DNA of 64,000 bases from Gaeumannomyces sp. JS-464 (lineage: Eukaryota > Ascomycota > Sordariomycetes > Magnaporthales > Magnaporthaceae): positions 4,836,001 through 4,900,000 of the forward strand of contig NGZR01000002.1 in the NCBI GenBank assembly GCA_002197995.1, written 5' to 3'. Below are positions 21,334 through 33,607 of the stretch, piece by piece. Position 1 is the first letter of the stretch. Each line of letters starts with the position of its first letter. The notes beneath the pieces were generated by a model. The model saw only the letters and a program-made list of their open reading frames with translations, searched no databases and had not been told where the DNA came from. The position numbers and the translations under genes are program-made.

Positions 21334-22865
21334 GATACGGGTGGGACTTATCTTTGTCTTTGATTTTTTTTACTGCGTTGCATCGACTACGTCTAGCCAT
21401 AGACGGCGATTCGTCTTCGTGAGACGATGCAGACAGCACAGCCATGTCTTGTCACTTCCTCCGTGCGAGGAAGTGTATACCTAGCTTATAATTGCGCCGG
21501 CAATTTGACCACAGCGAGACTCGTCCGAAGTTGGAAGTTGTTGGCTTCAGCGCACTAGACTTGTCTTCTTATTCTTTATTTTTATCATGATCGTATTCCC
21601 CCCTGGGTCTCCACCCTGGGTCGAATACAAACATTTACATCCTCCAGGTACTAGTTTATCCTGAAGATGCCCTTGAAGAATGAAGGGACAACTTTGGCGC
21701 AAGGCATCAGACCCGCGTGTCGTCCTTTTGATGGACACAAAAAAAGCACAGGCTGGCAGCGAAATACATGCCCGATGATGAGGGGTGAACGATGGACATG
21801 ATTCGAAGATTTTATTGGGTGCAATCTATCGACTAGCTCAGGAGGCATGGTGCCCCACCAACAAGCACGACCGAAGGAGGCGAGAGCCTGGAAGGACCCA
21901 GGAGAAAACAGCAAAAGATAATTAAGCCAGACGGCGGCCAATGGCGGAAAGTGGGCGATGACTGTCGACCAGGGCACAGAAATCCGGGCAAATGGTGCCC
22001 GTGGTATGAGTTTCCCGAATTCCAGAGATTTAGGGGTGGTTGCTGAGAGCATTGCCTCCCCTTCTCGCGTCCGGCTCTCCCCACCCTGATAGGGTGCTAC
22101 CAGGTACCGACCTAGGGAGCAGGAGAATGAATCAAGGGGAAAGAAGCTGAACGGGCGGGAGTTGAGGTCTACCATTTTGCTTGCTGGAGCACCAGTATGA
22201 TAGGTGGATCTCCTAGGGCGGGAGTCGGGTTCTGTCCAGGGAGCAGCCTGACAGAATTATCTCGCTGTCGGTAGATTTTGGTGCTGTTGTCCGTGCTGCC
22301 CGCCGCAATCAAAGTCCCGCCTCCGTCAAGCGCACAGGCGAGGCTGGTCAGGCTCCACAGTGCACCAGACTTGACCGCCCTGAGTCGCCCGCTGCTGCCC
22401 TCCCCAGCGGTCACCTCCAGCACACCAGCGCTGACTCCAACATTAGGTGAAGTCGCTCATATCTGCCAGGGCCGCAAACCGGATTGCATCACCTCAAATC
22501 CATCAATTTGGCGATCGGATTTTAGAGCTGCAGCACTGGGCCACAGACCCTGAGCTGCCTGACCTAAACCAACGCCGAGCCCACACCCGCCGTGGAGGTC
22601 TGGCCTTGTTCTTTTTGCTCGACCTGCATCACCCTACCGCCTCTCAGCAGCCTGCTCCCGCCTTTTCGCCATCCCAACCCACCACCACCACCTACCGCCG
22701 CCACGCGACACCCACATCGCCGGCTGTCCATTTTGATCTTCCCTGAAGCATCGTCGGTCGCCAGCCAACCTTCGACCTTCGCTGCTCGCTCGTCTCCCCG
22801 CTCTCCCCGGGCCCGCTCCTTTCTTTTTCTTCTGCTGCGCGCCGACACCCAAAACAAAGCTCGCC
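21334..22865. other. Intergenic between myotubularin and PP2A scaffold genes
   Basis: This region holds the myotubularin 3' end and the promoter and leader of the PP2A scaffold gene. About 22560-22860 is C-rich, as in other leaders of the window. A minus-strand open frame around 22169-22450 encodes a segment resembling a WD40 blade (see findings) but has no supporting gene structure. Confidence 0.4.
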
Positions 22866-25687
22866 ATGGCCGACGCGCCAAATGCCAGCGACGAGCTTTA
22901 CCCGATAGCCGTCCTTATTGACGAGCTCAAGGTGTGTTGATTCTGCCCCGCCACGCTCTCCTCTCGCATCTCTGCCTCGCGCTCTCGCCGCCCCGGCGCC
23001 CGTGCCGCCGCCGCCGCCGTCGATTCCCACCTCTCTCCAATGCTCCTTGGGAGCCTGCGCGCGCGTGGTTGGCCCAAAGGGAGGGGAGGCTTGCCCCGCC
23101 GCCTGGACCATATACTACCACCACACACATGCCTCTTGCCCGAGCAGCGACGACAGCGACGACGACAACATACAGGCCTGACCACGGCGACCGTACCCAT
23201 GACTAACTGATTACGTGCGCTCGCCGCTTTCCAGCACGATGATGTCCTTCTTCGACTCAATGCCATCCATCGACTCTCGACCATTGCCCTCGCGCTGGGA
23301 CCTGAGCGCACTCGCGAGGAGCTGATCCCCTTCCTTGACGGTCAGACGCCTCCCAGGCCCCTCGCCATCTACCGCCTGCTCTCTCGTTCTCTCACCTCGT
23401 CTGCCGCCAGCGTGCATTCTCTGACCAAGTCCTGTACATGCAGAATCTGTTGAGGACGAAGATGAGGTCCTCGTTGCCCTCAGTGAAGAACTGGGCAGCT
23501 TCCTCGACTACGTGGGCGGACCCCAGTGGGGTCACGTTCTGCTGTCGCCGCTTGAGAACCTGGCTGCTATCGAGGAGCCCGTTGTGCGAGACAAGGTACG
23601 ACTTCTGCTTGGCCCGGTTGAGTGCCGATTTGGCGACTACCTGTTGTGCCTCGGGCTGGCTAGTGCGTGGTTGGCCATCTTCTTTTTTTGTCTCGGGCAC
23701 CCGTTCTGATATTCCGCTTCGCAGGCCGTCGAGTCTCTGAACAAGATATGCGCCGAGCTCTCGCCGAAGCAAGTTGAGGAGTACTTCCTGCCCCTTACTA
23801 GTCGCCTCTCCAAGGCCGACTGGTTCACGTCCAAGATCTCGGGATGCGGTCTCTACACAACGCCGTACAAGAAGGTGGCCCCGCCGCTCCAGGAGCAGCT
23901 GCGGCGGGATTTCGGCCACCTCGTCCACGACGAGACCCCCATGGTGCGCCGCCAGTCGGCCACGAACCTCGCCAAGTTCCTCAAAGAGATGCCCGCCGCC
24001 GTTGTTGTTGAAGAAATGATACCCATGTTCCAGCACCTTGCGCAGGACGACCAGGACAGCGTCCGACTCCTTACTGTTGAGGTGCTCATTTCCATCGCCG
24101 AGGTCGTTCCCAAGGAGCAGCAGTCCAGCCACGGTGTGCTTTTGACATCTCTGCGCAGTCTGATAGAAGACAAGAGCTGGAGGGTCCGGTACATGATCGC
24201 CGACAGGTTTGAGAAGGTATAGCGGCACGCCCGAACCAATTCTCTCCCACCGCCCCCGCGCGGAGCATCAATACTGACCACTTCACAACTCGCGCAAACA
24301 CAGATCGCAAAAGCAGTCGACGAGGAGGTGGTCTCGAGGGACCTGGTCCCCGCCTTCGTTAAGCTGCTCAAGGACAACGAGGCCGAGGTCCGGACTGCGA
24401 TCGCTGGTCAGATCCCCGGGTTCTGTGCTCTGGTCGAGCGGACGACACTGCTCAATGAGATCATGGGCAGCATCGAGGACCTTGTCTCGGACAGCTCGCA
24501 ACATGTTCGCGCTGCCCTTGGCACCCAGATCTCGGGTCTGGCTCCCATCCTCGGCAAGCAAGAGTAGGCAGTCCCGCCCTCCTTCGCCCCCTGTCCCCAA
24601 TTCCCAGTTGCGCTCGACTACTCTCTCGGAAGGGTAGTAGGAGCGATGGGCTGGGACAGGAACTGTGGGCTTCGTACTGACATGGCTGTTCTCCTAACAG
24701 GACCATTGATCACCTCCTCCCCATGTTCCTGCAGATGCTCAAGGACGAGTTCCCAGAGGTCCGGCTGCACATCATTTCGAAGCTTGAACTCGTGAACAAG
24801 GGTTAGTGCGACGCCTGCCCGACTAGCTTGGCCTGCTCGGGCTAGTGGCTAGAGTTTCTCCCTTATACCCCGAGGCTCGGTCATGCGCCGTCCTGGTGTT
24901 CCCGCTAACGCGACAGTGCTGTAGTCATTGGCATCGACCTCCTTTCCCAGTCGCTGCTCCCTGCCATTGTCCAGCTTGCCGAGGACAAGCAGTGGCGCGT
25001 CCGGCTGGCCATCATCGAGTACATTCCTCTGCTCGCCAGCCAGCTCGGCGTCAAGTTCTTCGACGAGAAGCTCAGCAGTCTGTGCATGAGCTGGCTCGGC
25101 GACACCGTTTTCTCCATTCGTGAGGCGGCGACGCACAACCTCAAGAAGCTGACCGAGGTCTTTGGCGTTGAGTGGGCTAGCGAGGCCATCATCCCCAAGG
25201 TCATGGCCATGGGCAACCACCCCAACTATCTGTACCGCATGACGACCTGCTTCGCCATCACGGTAAGTGCTCCCCCTGGACGAACCCTTTGGAGGCTGCG
25301 ACCTGAGTGGTTGGCTGACAGAGCTGGTGTGGTATCCCTAGACTCTGGCGACGGTTGTCAGCATGGATGTGATTGGTAAGAACATTCTGCCCATGCTCGA
25401 CAAGCTCGTCGTCGACGACATCCCCAACATCCGCTTCAACGTCGCCAAGACCTACGGGGTACTGGTCGATGTGCTCCGCCGGCTGCCCGAGCAGGGCACC
25501 ATCTACTCACTGGAGAAGGCCGGAGCCTCGTTCAGTCCCTCTTCCAGGGGCACTGAGCTCATCCAGCAGCGTGTCATGCCGAGCCTGGAGAAGCTGCAGA
25601 AGGATGACGATGTTGATGTTCGATACTTCGCCAACGGCGGCCGCGGCTGCTTCCGGCCCGCTGCCTCCTATGAATACCTCACCATAG
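22866..25687 (+). CDS. TPD3: PP2A scaffold subunit A (HEAT-repeat protein)
   Basis: Eight exons join in frame: 22866-22931, 23235-23340, 23444-23595, 23725-24216, 24304-24563, 24701-24801, 24925-25262 and 25342 onward. The protein of about 620 residues is built of HEAT repeats throughout, for example [71 protein letters not shown] and [21 protein letters not shown]. It holds the catalytic and regulatory subunits of protein phosphatase 2A in one complex. After DVDVRYFA the frame breaks at about 25633: the usual tail, here [17 protein letters not shown] with a stop at 25687, lies one frame over. One extra A at 25633-25634 or two lost bases would explain it. Read literally, the protein ends at 25755 with an unrelated tail. 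The fold and identity are certain; the tail is not. Confidence 0.93.
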
Positions 25688-25755
25688 ATCCGAGAAGAGT
25701 CATAATGAAGCAATTCTGTTCGCCCTCGTGTCTCCCTTTTCCCCCTCGGTCCTAA

Positions 25756-26620
25756 CTTTCCCTCTCAATGTCACCGTCTCATTCCTCTTTGTTCCTGAGC
25801 TTGTTAGGCATAGATTTCCGCCTGGTCGCGGACCACCGACATTCCCCGCGTACACCCTTTTGTCTCTTTTCACTCCCAGGCTTGGGTTACAGTCACGAAT
25901 GATGGCGCGGATGGATGACCCCTGTTATATTTCGCGGCATGTGAGGATTAACGCGCGGCACGAAGTGTGGTCTACGTTACGCCGTGAATTTCACTTGTCT
26001 TGTTAGCCCTTTCTATCATTTTTCACTTTTAGATCAACCGACGTTTCCTGGTCCCCAGGGAGGAGGTCCGGATGACAAGATGTTCCGTGGAAGGCCAGGA
26101 TTAGTTGCGTTCACGAATAGAAGGGTGCTGCCAACGGCGAGCGCAAACCTTGGGGAGCTTGGCAGCTTCCCAGAGTACCAGCGCGGCAAGCACGGACTAG
26201 GGCAAGCGGCTGTTGAGTATGGGGCGTGAAGAACAGCAGGGAAATGGGCACGGCCATGGATTTGGCGAAGAGGGCAAACAATCGACACCAAGGCAAGAAA
26301 AATTCAAAAGGCACGATAATATAACTGAGCACCAATAAAACTTCCCATGTCAACCTATGGCAATGTCGATGTATCAAAGCGCCACAGAAAAACAACACAT
26401 GCCCCATGCATATGATCGAGTACAGAGATGTGAACTGGATGGATTTTAGGTATACCGGTGGGCTCCAAACGCTTTGGGCCCATGTGTGAAAGAGGAGCCA
26501 GCCGTCCATCCATGGCCAGGTTGCGGGGGCAGCGGCCGGATCAATGTGCGAAGAACAAAAGGGTTGGGGCGGGCGCGCGCGGCAACCTAGGTAAGCACCT
26601 AGGCACGCATGCGTCCTAGG
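25756..26620. other. Convergent 3' region between PP2A scaffold and EFM4
   Basis: Two genes converge here, so only 3' UTRs and terminator signals are expected. The stretch ends with several CCTAGG/TAGGTA elements (26584-26620). No coding character is seen. Confidence 0.5.
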
Positions 26621-27590
26621 TCACGAGACGACCACCTTCTTGACGAAACACACGGTGCTGATGGTCTGGCCCTTGACGCCGCCGAAGCTGAAAGACGGAT
26701 AGTCGACGCGGCCGGCGAACTCGAACCGGCCGGCGCCGCCGGTGCCGCTACCGCCCTCGAACCAGGCGCGCAGCTCGGCGTCGGTCCAGTTGCAGCTGGT
26801 GATGAGGAAGAGGCCGCCGTCGCCGGGCCGCAGGAGCCGCAGGGCGCGGGCTCGGTACTCCTCGCACCTGCGGCGGCCCGTGGCGGCGTCCACGTCGGCG
26901 CTCAGGCAGACGGCGTCAAAGGTGCCCTTGTCCAACACCACGTCCCAGGCGCCCGCCCGCGCGGCGCCGTCGGCGTCGAGGCTGCCGTCCAGCACGTCCC
27001 ACTGTGCAAACTCGACCGCGTTTGTGCTCGGCAGAGCCTTTTCTCTTGGCTCGCCGTCCTCGCCGTCTTCCTCGCCGGCTTCGTCGTCGTCGCTGCTGTC
27101 GTCACGTTGCCCCGGTCCGGCCGCGGCAACCTGCTGCGCCAGGGCCACTGCAGCCGCGCTGTAGTCGACGCCTAGACAGGTGTCGGCCCAGCCAGCACGG
27201 CGCAGGGCGTGCAGGAGGCTGCCGTTGCCGGTTCCTAGGTCCAAGAAGGAGGTCGTGGCTCTGCTAAGACGCGCGTCGGCTGCTTGCCGGCATAGAAAAG
27301 ACACCATCTTGGCCTCTGCGTCCGAGTCGTCAAACCATACGGTGCCAATGTCGGCCGGGTTGGAGGCATGGTTCGTGATCTCTGTGTTGTAGAGCGCATC
27401 CCAGCTGATCAGGCGGAATCTTGTTGGTTCGTCGCCCGTTCCAGGCAGGAGAATAGCGCAAGTTGGTTAGCACGGACTTGGCTTGATGCTCCAGTCTTTC
27501 AAACGCGCCGAGCACTGACTATTCCCTGGTGCCGAGTTTGGATGGTGCAAGGTGCTCAGGTTTAGAGCTGCTTGATGCGGCGTCTATCAT
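26621..27590 (-). CDS. EFM4: Protein-lysine N-methyltransferase EFM4 (eEF1A methyltransferase)
   Basis: Two exons, 27590-27520 and 27404-26621, give 284 residues. The start MIDAASSSSKPEHLAPSKLG is preferred because the conserved core LGTREYWDALYNTEI begins soon after it and the intron splits the Tyr codon of REYW. Seven-beta-strand SAM-dependent motifs are in order: LDLGTGNG (motif I, about residue 78), GVDYS (acidic end of beta 2), QWDVLD, and VVLDKGTFDAV, the last typical of the See1/METTL10 family. The C-terminus holds LITSCNWTDAEL. An insertion of acidic residues (DDSSDDDEAGEEDGEDGE) separates beta 2 from beta 3. By family it methylates a lysine of translation elongation factor 1A in the cytosol. 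The frame is intact. Confidence 0.92.
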
Positions 27591-28397
27591 CGTTGGCGAG
27601 AGGATGAAGCCAAGCTTGGTTTGTTGCAGAGCCAAACAGGTCGGTGTGGTGGACAGAAAGAGTTGCTTTAGGCGTGGATGTCGTCCAGGCCGTTTGTGCG
27701 GTTTCTGCCGGTTTGGGCCGGGCCCCTCTGGAGCAAGGTTGCTTTTCTTAGTACCAAATATGGAGGCGTATATCACTCTCGGATCCGGCAGCGACCTTGG
27801 CAGCACCAGATTAGTACCAGGGAAAGAACCTCGACGGGGAGGTTGGAGGGGCGGCAGAATTTCGAGAGAGGAGGGGTGGATTGAAAGCGGTCAGCCGCCA
27901 TGGCCCCAGGAACCCTGCCCCTCGGCTGACGCAGAGGTACGCAGCCACCATGCGGCAAATCCAACCAAACATGATCAGAAAACAGCCATAGGCAGGATGG
28001 GTTGAGCTGCCGGTTGGCTTGTAGTCTTTGATCGGGGACTGCCATCGCCTGAAATGGGTGTCATGAATCCCTCAGCCTCGCAAGGAGTAATCAGCGCGAT
28101 ATCCAATACCTGCTGGTGCACAAGACAGCAACGGGGCTGTCTGTAAGAGTAGCCATCGGGTGTCGGATACAAGCCGTGTTCTTCGGTCGATAGAGAGCAA
28201 CGAATCGGAAAAGAAGGGAACGGGAAACAGTATAGGAGAACGAGAGACAAGGGGGTGGAATAAAGAAATAAATAAGAAAAGGGAAAGGGAAACAAAGAAT
28301 AATAGGCTGCCTTTACCAAAACCATTCGTTATATCACACGCAGATGCTTCCTCCGATTTCCCACTCTCGAACCTGCCCGCCCTGCCATCTAACCCGA
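27591..28397. other. Intergenic between EFM4 and glutamine-rich gene
   Basis: This holds the EFM4 promoter (minus strand) and the 3' end of the next minus-strand gene. No protein-like frame or RNA gene is recognisable. An A-rich stretch lies at about 28240-28300. Confidence 0.45.
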
Positions 28398-31300
28398 CTA
28401 GGCCAGAGTCCAAACGGGCGCCTTGACCAAGACTTGCCGGCCTCTGACCTCGACTGCTAGGAAGCCAGCGAAGCGGATTCTGTTCGCATCCTTTGGTGGA
28501 AGGTTCGAGGTTGAGGATGATGCTGTTATGTTGGTTTGCCGTGTTAGCAAATGATATGGCCCTGAGGTGGTCCAAAAGTTCCGTTGGGAAAGTGCAATAT
28601 GTCAGTTTTATGCACGTACCGCTCTTTCCCGCCTTTTCGGCGCGTGAACTAGTCTTAGACGCCCCTTTGGTCTCCCTGCCGCCTCCATCCTTTCCAGCCC
28701 GGTCCTCCTCGTCTGTGTCCGCGTCCCTCTCCGCCTCGGCTGGCCGCGTCTCAAGTGGAGGAAGACCTGTGGTTTTCTCCACCTCCATTATGTTGGGCTG
28801 CATCGGCGATCCCGGACTTGGGAATGTGATGGCGACGTCGCGGCTCTCCATGGGGAGGTTGGACGCTATGCCGACGGCCAGCTCGACTATCATTGACACA
28901 CTGCCATCGACACCTGTCGGCGGTGGGCTCGTCAGATGATCAAAGAGCTTGTTGGTGAGGTTGCGCGCAGCTTCGGTTGTAAAGGCAACCCGGTGCTCTG
29001 CGCTCTGAGGGAGGCCAGTATGGGTTGGAGGCCCTCCAGCGTTGCCATCCTCCAACTGACAACTTTTGATGTGAGCGCCTCGTACTCCTCTTGGCTATTG
29101 AGGGTGTAGGAGAAGCTACGTATGTTCTGCTCGATCTGCTTCAAGCTGTACGAAAGCGACGGGTCCAGCCCCGGGTGGAAACACCGATCAAAGACGAAGT
29201 CGAGGACCCAAGATGTGATGGCGGCTCGCCCTGCCGCCGTCATCTCCTGCTTTCCTGTCCGCAGCGCATCCGGGCTCACGTAACAGTCCAAAAACGGCGG
29301 TACGACAACCCAGTCTTTGCGAATGTTAAACGACAGGTTGTTGATGGCGCCGTTGAGACGGTTGAAACGCGTCGCATACTCGTTATCGTCGAGTGACGTG
29401 CGGGACTGCGATATGCGTTGGTTCGCAACTGCATTCTGCAGCTGCTCCACCTGCCCGTTGAGCAGCTCGATCTGGTTCTTGCCGTCGAAGTAGAGCCTCT
29501 TGACGTTCTTGTATTTGGTCACTGCCACACATGGATGCATTGGTTAGCAAGCGTCCGCCCAGGGATAGCAAGCAATACGGGCGGCACAATTGCGCTGCCA
29601 GAGACCAGGCTTGCCACGGTGCGCAGCGGGTGCACGGCGAGAAAGCCAACAAGCCATGGGAGGAGTATGACGAGTAGAAGAGAAAAAACGCCAGTAAACA
29701 TACACAGCTCCTTAAAGGCCTTATCGTTCTCGGCCGGCGTAGCATTCGTCGAGGTTGGCTGGGACTATTTCTACCCTCGGGAGTGGCTCCGTCAAACTGG
29801 CGGTCCTGACGCGCTTGGGCGATAGTTCTGGTTCAGGCCACTAGACCCGGGCTGTTGCAAAGGGTTCCCTGACGGCGTCTGGTTGTGTCTATATCCAGGA
29901 GGCGGGCCGGGCGTGGGGTCCATCTGGCCCCGCATGTTCTTCTCCGTTTCCGTGGATCTGCGATTCGGGGCCGGCGGGCCGCCCTGCGCTTGTGGTACCA
30001 TGCTATCGTCTTCGCGGTGCACCTGTTGTTGCTGTTGTTGTTGTTGTGGTTGTTGTTGTTGCTTTTGTTGGAGCTGGTGCTGGTGCTGCTGGTACTGCTG
30101 CTGCTGCTGACCAGATTGGTCCTGGTGTTGCTGGCGGGATTCTGCAGAAGCCTGCGCCGACTGGGCTTGGGCCTGGGCTTGGATCTGGCCCTGCGGCTGG
30201 AGCTGGGACGCGGATTGCAAAAGCTCGTGCGATCGTGGAGGGTAATTGACGGCCGGTGAGGATTGCGCCGAGTGCGGGTTAAGGGGGATCGGGTCGGTGT
30301 CGGTGATGGGAGAGTCGTGCGACAGCTGCGAGATGGTCTCGGGATTGCGGTGCTGGTTGCTTGGCTCGAGAAGGCCACTGGTAAAGAGCGAGGGGGCGCC
30401 CTGCTGTTGTTGGTACTGGCCCTGTGGGAGGTGGTGAAATTGAAACTGCTGCTGCGAGGGATCGAAGTGGGCCTGGCCGTAGGGATGTTGTTGATTGTCC
30501 GGGGAAGGCTGCTGGGCCGGGACAAGGACCTGGGCGTGAGGCTGGTGATAGGCGCCTGCGGGGTTCTCGGCGGGGGTGGCCGTAGGGCGAGGCGGCCGTG
30601 TCGGTCTGAACGTGACGGATCGAGGGATGCGGCGGCTCGTGCGAATTCGCGCCCTGTTGGTGCTGGTGGTGGTGAACCAGGTCCCGATTAGAGTCTGAAT
30701 GTTCGGACGGCAGGCGGCGCAGCGGGTGAGGGTCCCCCACGGCCTGGAGTCCAGGGGCCGGCGGCGAGGCTGAGGACTGTTGTTGCCAATCCGCGGGCGG
30801 CGGCTGGTCCACCGAAAGTTGGGAGACGGACGCGGGAGGGATTTGGGTCGGGGACTGGGACTGGGGTTGGCTCACGCGGGAAGGGCGGCGGGTGACCTGG
30901 GTGCCGTTGTCGATTGAGGGCTGCGAGTGGTGCTGCGGCTGAAAGATGTTCTTGATCAACTTGCGGGTGCTGCGGCGGGCCTCTGGCTGGGGCTGCTGTT
31001 GTGTTTGCTGCGGCTGCGGCTGCTGCTGTCGGTGCTGTGGGTGGTGCTGCTGCTGAGGGGATGTCGGGCCCTGTGCGAGCAGCGGTGACTGGGCGAGGGC
31101 TGAGCCCGACGAGAGGTCCTCAAACGAGTTGGATGTAACTGCGTAGGCGGGCGAGGGGTGGGCCTGCTGCTGGGCAAAGCGATGGCTCTGGCTGCGGGCG
31201 ACGTGCTCGAAATCCTTTTGATGCTGCTGCCGCGGGTCGATAACAAAGGCGGCCGTGTTGCCAGCCACCGGTGTGCGGTTTGTGACGCTGTCAATGTGGC

Positions 31301-31579
31301 TGCTTGCAGGTCGCCCGAGGCAAAGGCCTGCGCGGGGCCCGGTTGTGGTGGTGCTGATGGCTGCTGCTGCTGCTGCTGTTGCGGTGGAATTTGGGGTTGC
31401 GGTGCTGGCGCTGCGCCTGCTGCGGTCGCCGTTGGTTGTGCTGGCGGCGGTGCTCCTCCTCCTCCAGCTCCTTGGGATTCCAGTGTGCCACCGGTCGCTG
31501 CTGCTACTGGGGGAAGGCCAGAATCGAGCGATTGTTGCGAACGGTTGCTCTGCCCTTTGCCAGTCCGCCAACTAGGCAT
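28398..31579 (-). CDS. Glutamine-rich fungal protein with coiled-coil/helical C-terminal region, function unknown
   Basis: The start is at 31579 (MPSWRTGKGQSNRSQQSLDS). Exon A runs to 29704, exon B 29521-28620 and exon C 28522-28398, ending IRFAGFLAVEVRGRQVLV...WTLA. The first about 600 residues are Gln/Pro/His/Ser-rich with polyglutamine tracts (about 30020-30110), probably disordered. The ordered part starts AENDKAFKELLTKYKNVKRLYFDGKN, a likely coiled coil, then NYATRFNRLNG-like helices, KDWVVVPPFLDCYV, TSWVLDFVFDRCFHPG and LSLKQIEQNIRSFSY, with NLTNKLFDHLTSP farther on. I do not recognise a named family. The frame changes near 31297 and near 28995, each fixed by one extra base, and again near 30575 and 29800-29765. 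A transcription-related or scaffold role would be a guess. Confidence 0.65.
30020..30110 (-). repeat. Polyglutamine-encoding CAA/CAG tract
   Basis: On the plus strand this reads as runs of ttg/gtt and ctg. On the coding minus strand it is a mixed CAA/CAG tract encoding long glutamine runs in the glutamine-rich protein. The codon mixing limits slippage, but length variation between strains is likely. Confidence 0.8.
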
Positions 31580-33213
31580 AGTATAGCTTGGGTCAGGCAA
31601 GATGCGCAATTTAATCTCTGTATGCAGCTCTTTTTTTTTCTTTTCTTTTTCTTTCTTCTTTTTCCTTTTCCTTTCTTCTTTTTGTCCCCTGTTAAACGAC
31701 CCAAGCCCTCGTACGAATCGAACTGGTTGGAGCTCGACTTTCTTCTCCCTCCCTTTTCCCACTTGCCGACCCCCTCTCTGGGCTGGCGTCAGAAGCAAGC
31801 AGTGGGAGCAGAGTAATCCGTCAGCAATGGAACGCGGGGGAAATTTGGCCCCTTTTGCTCTGCAGGGGATCGATGCAGACGAGGCAGCAGGAGGATGGGT
31901 CGCGCGGCAATATGCAGAATTGCGAACTTGAGCGCTTCAGGTTCAAAGGAAGGCTTGGTAAAGGCAGGGAGTGATGTGGTAGGCAGGCAGCAAACAGTCA
32001 GGCCTGAAGGAGCACACGTCGAGAAGGAAGGTATCGGACCCTCTTTTAGGCGCTTGTGAAAGCGGCCTGGTGAGGGAGGGGCTCGACGCTGCTTGTCGGG
32101 ACAGGGGCAGACTTTGCCGTGCGAACGCACTCTCACTTGACGGGCGATCGAGTGCACCGCGGTTTAATTTACGTCGAGTTTGCTGTGCATGCGCGCAGCG
32201 TCGCGCTCTGCCAAGAAGGAGCGCTGGATGCTACTGGATTAGAAGGAGGCGGCTGGGCGAATTACCCAAGCCAGGTTAGTCTAGGAGCTTGTGCAGGCGC
32301 CTCATCGCATGCACGCACATAATCTTTGGCTAGGTAGGACGGATGTTGATAAGGCAAGTTGACTCGTTGGGTACCTACCAGGCTCGCACTCGGGAATTCA
32401 GCTGCGGGATAGAAATTGCTGTCGTTCTATTTCGATATCTCGCTGGGTCGTCAAGCGCTGAGTCTAGTTCGACCCCTTTTTTCCTTGCTGTTCGTCTTGG
32501 GGCCGCGCCTCGAAGTGGATGCGATCGGATCTGTCTGGTGGACGGCGATGCGACTCCCGTGCCTGATGAGCAGATGGGTGTTATCAAGAGGTGGAGGGGG
32601 CAGGGTCGGGCCCAGATATATTCTCGAAACGCAAAGCAGAGAGCTGGACTGGCTGGCTCCTAAAGTGCTTTGTCGACTACTGGCATGGAAACGGCATTCA
32701 AAAGATGGACAGCAGGAGATGGATCGAGTTGAATCCATTGCATCGGAGTCGGTGGATGGGAACAGCACCTACCAAGCTGGGCTAGGCCGCCGAAACGAAC
32801 CTCGTCCGGGCCCCAAAGCCGCCAGGCCACCTCCCCGCGAGCCGCACGCACCGCCCAGCTCCCGCCTCATCTCCTCTTATCTCTTACTGGCCAGTGTGCG
32901 GCGTGGACGCCGACCCGGCTACTGGAGTCGGGGTATCCAGGGCCAGCAGCCCAAGCAGGTGGATTTCTGTCAGATGCCTTTGATCCACCACTACTGGGCA
33001 CCTACTTACCCTCAGGTTACGATGGTTGCTCGTCCTTCTCGTCCTGCTCGGCCCGGCATGGCCATCCCCGCCGCGCGCCGGCGGCAATCCTTGCTTGCGC
33101 CAGTCCGCTCTTGCTGGTTGAACCCTCATGCAACTGTTGTCATCGGCGTTTGTTGCCCCTCCACAATAAAACCCCACTTGCCGTCATCTCACTTAGCCTT
33201 ACTACCAGCGAAG
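31580..33213. other. Intergenic upstream of glutamine-rich gene
   Basis: This carries the promoter and leader of the glutamine-rich gene, including a T/C-rich tract at 31627-31690 (A/G-rich on the coding strand). TAGGTA-type motifs occur near 32333 and 32370. The open frames have no recognisable content. Confidence 0.4.
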
Positions 33214-33607
33214 ATGTGCAAGGTTCACGCATACAAAGTATCATGTTCTTGTCATACCATGCCGCGTAAGTACCTACAGGCCTCCTCCACCCGCTCCAAC
33301 TACCTGGTTTGTCCTGAGGAAATATGTAAAACAAAGCCATCCAGTAGAAATCCGAACCAGATCGCCCGCAGGTAGCAATCTTCGGGGCGATGGGTTTGGA
33401 GGTGGCCGTGCAGAGGCTCTGACAACCGGGCATCAGTCCAGGGTCCTTGCCCCCCCAAACTGCCCCAGAAGATCCAGTCTTTTTGGCTTCTCGAGTCGGT
33501 CACAGCTGGGGTGGCATTGCGGCAGGCCATTGGTCCGTCAGGACCGGCTTGCTCCCTTGGCGCAGAGATCCACCAGCGAGCCTATTAATAGCCGTCATGG
33601 TTCATGA
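33214..33607 (+). CDS. Candidate small gene with Cys-rich N-terminus (uncertain)
   Basis: ATG 33214 opens MCKVHAYKVSCSCHTMP and is followed by a perfect GTAAGT donor at 33266. An acceptor at 33370-33371 continues the frame for 78 more codons to TGA 33605-33607, giving 95 residues. Without splicing the frame ends after 53 residues. Very short fungal proteins beginning MC with a Cys/His cluster are common in Pezizomycotina, which is the only reason to list it. The second exon has no conserved-looking content, and antisense open frames overlap it. Expression data would decide. Confidence 0.3.

Noticed and set aside
23392..24228. 278-codon minus-strand open frame within the PP2A scaffold gene
   Set aside because: It is antisense to clear HEAT-repeat exons and crosses their introns; its translation shows no conserved features.
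30246..31586. Leu/Val- and Trp/Cys-rich plus-strand open frames over the glutamine-rich gene
   Set aside because: They arise from reading CAA/CAG repeats on the opposite strand.
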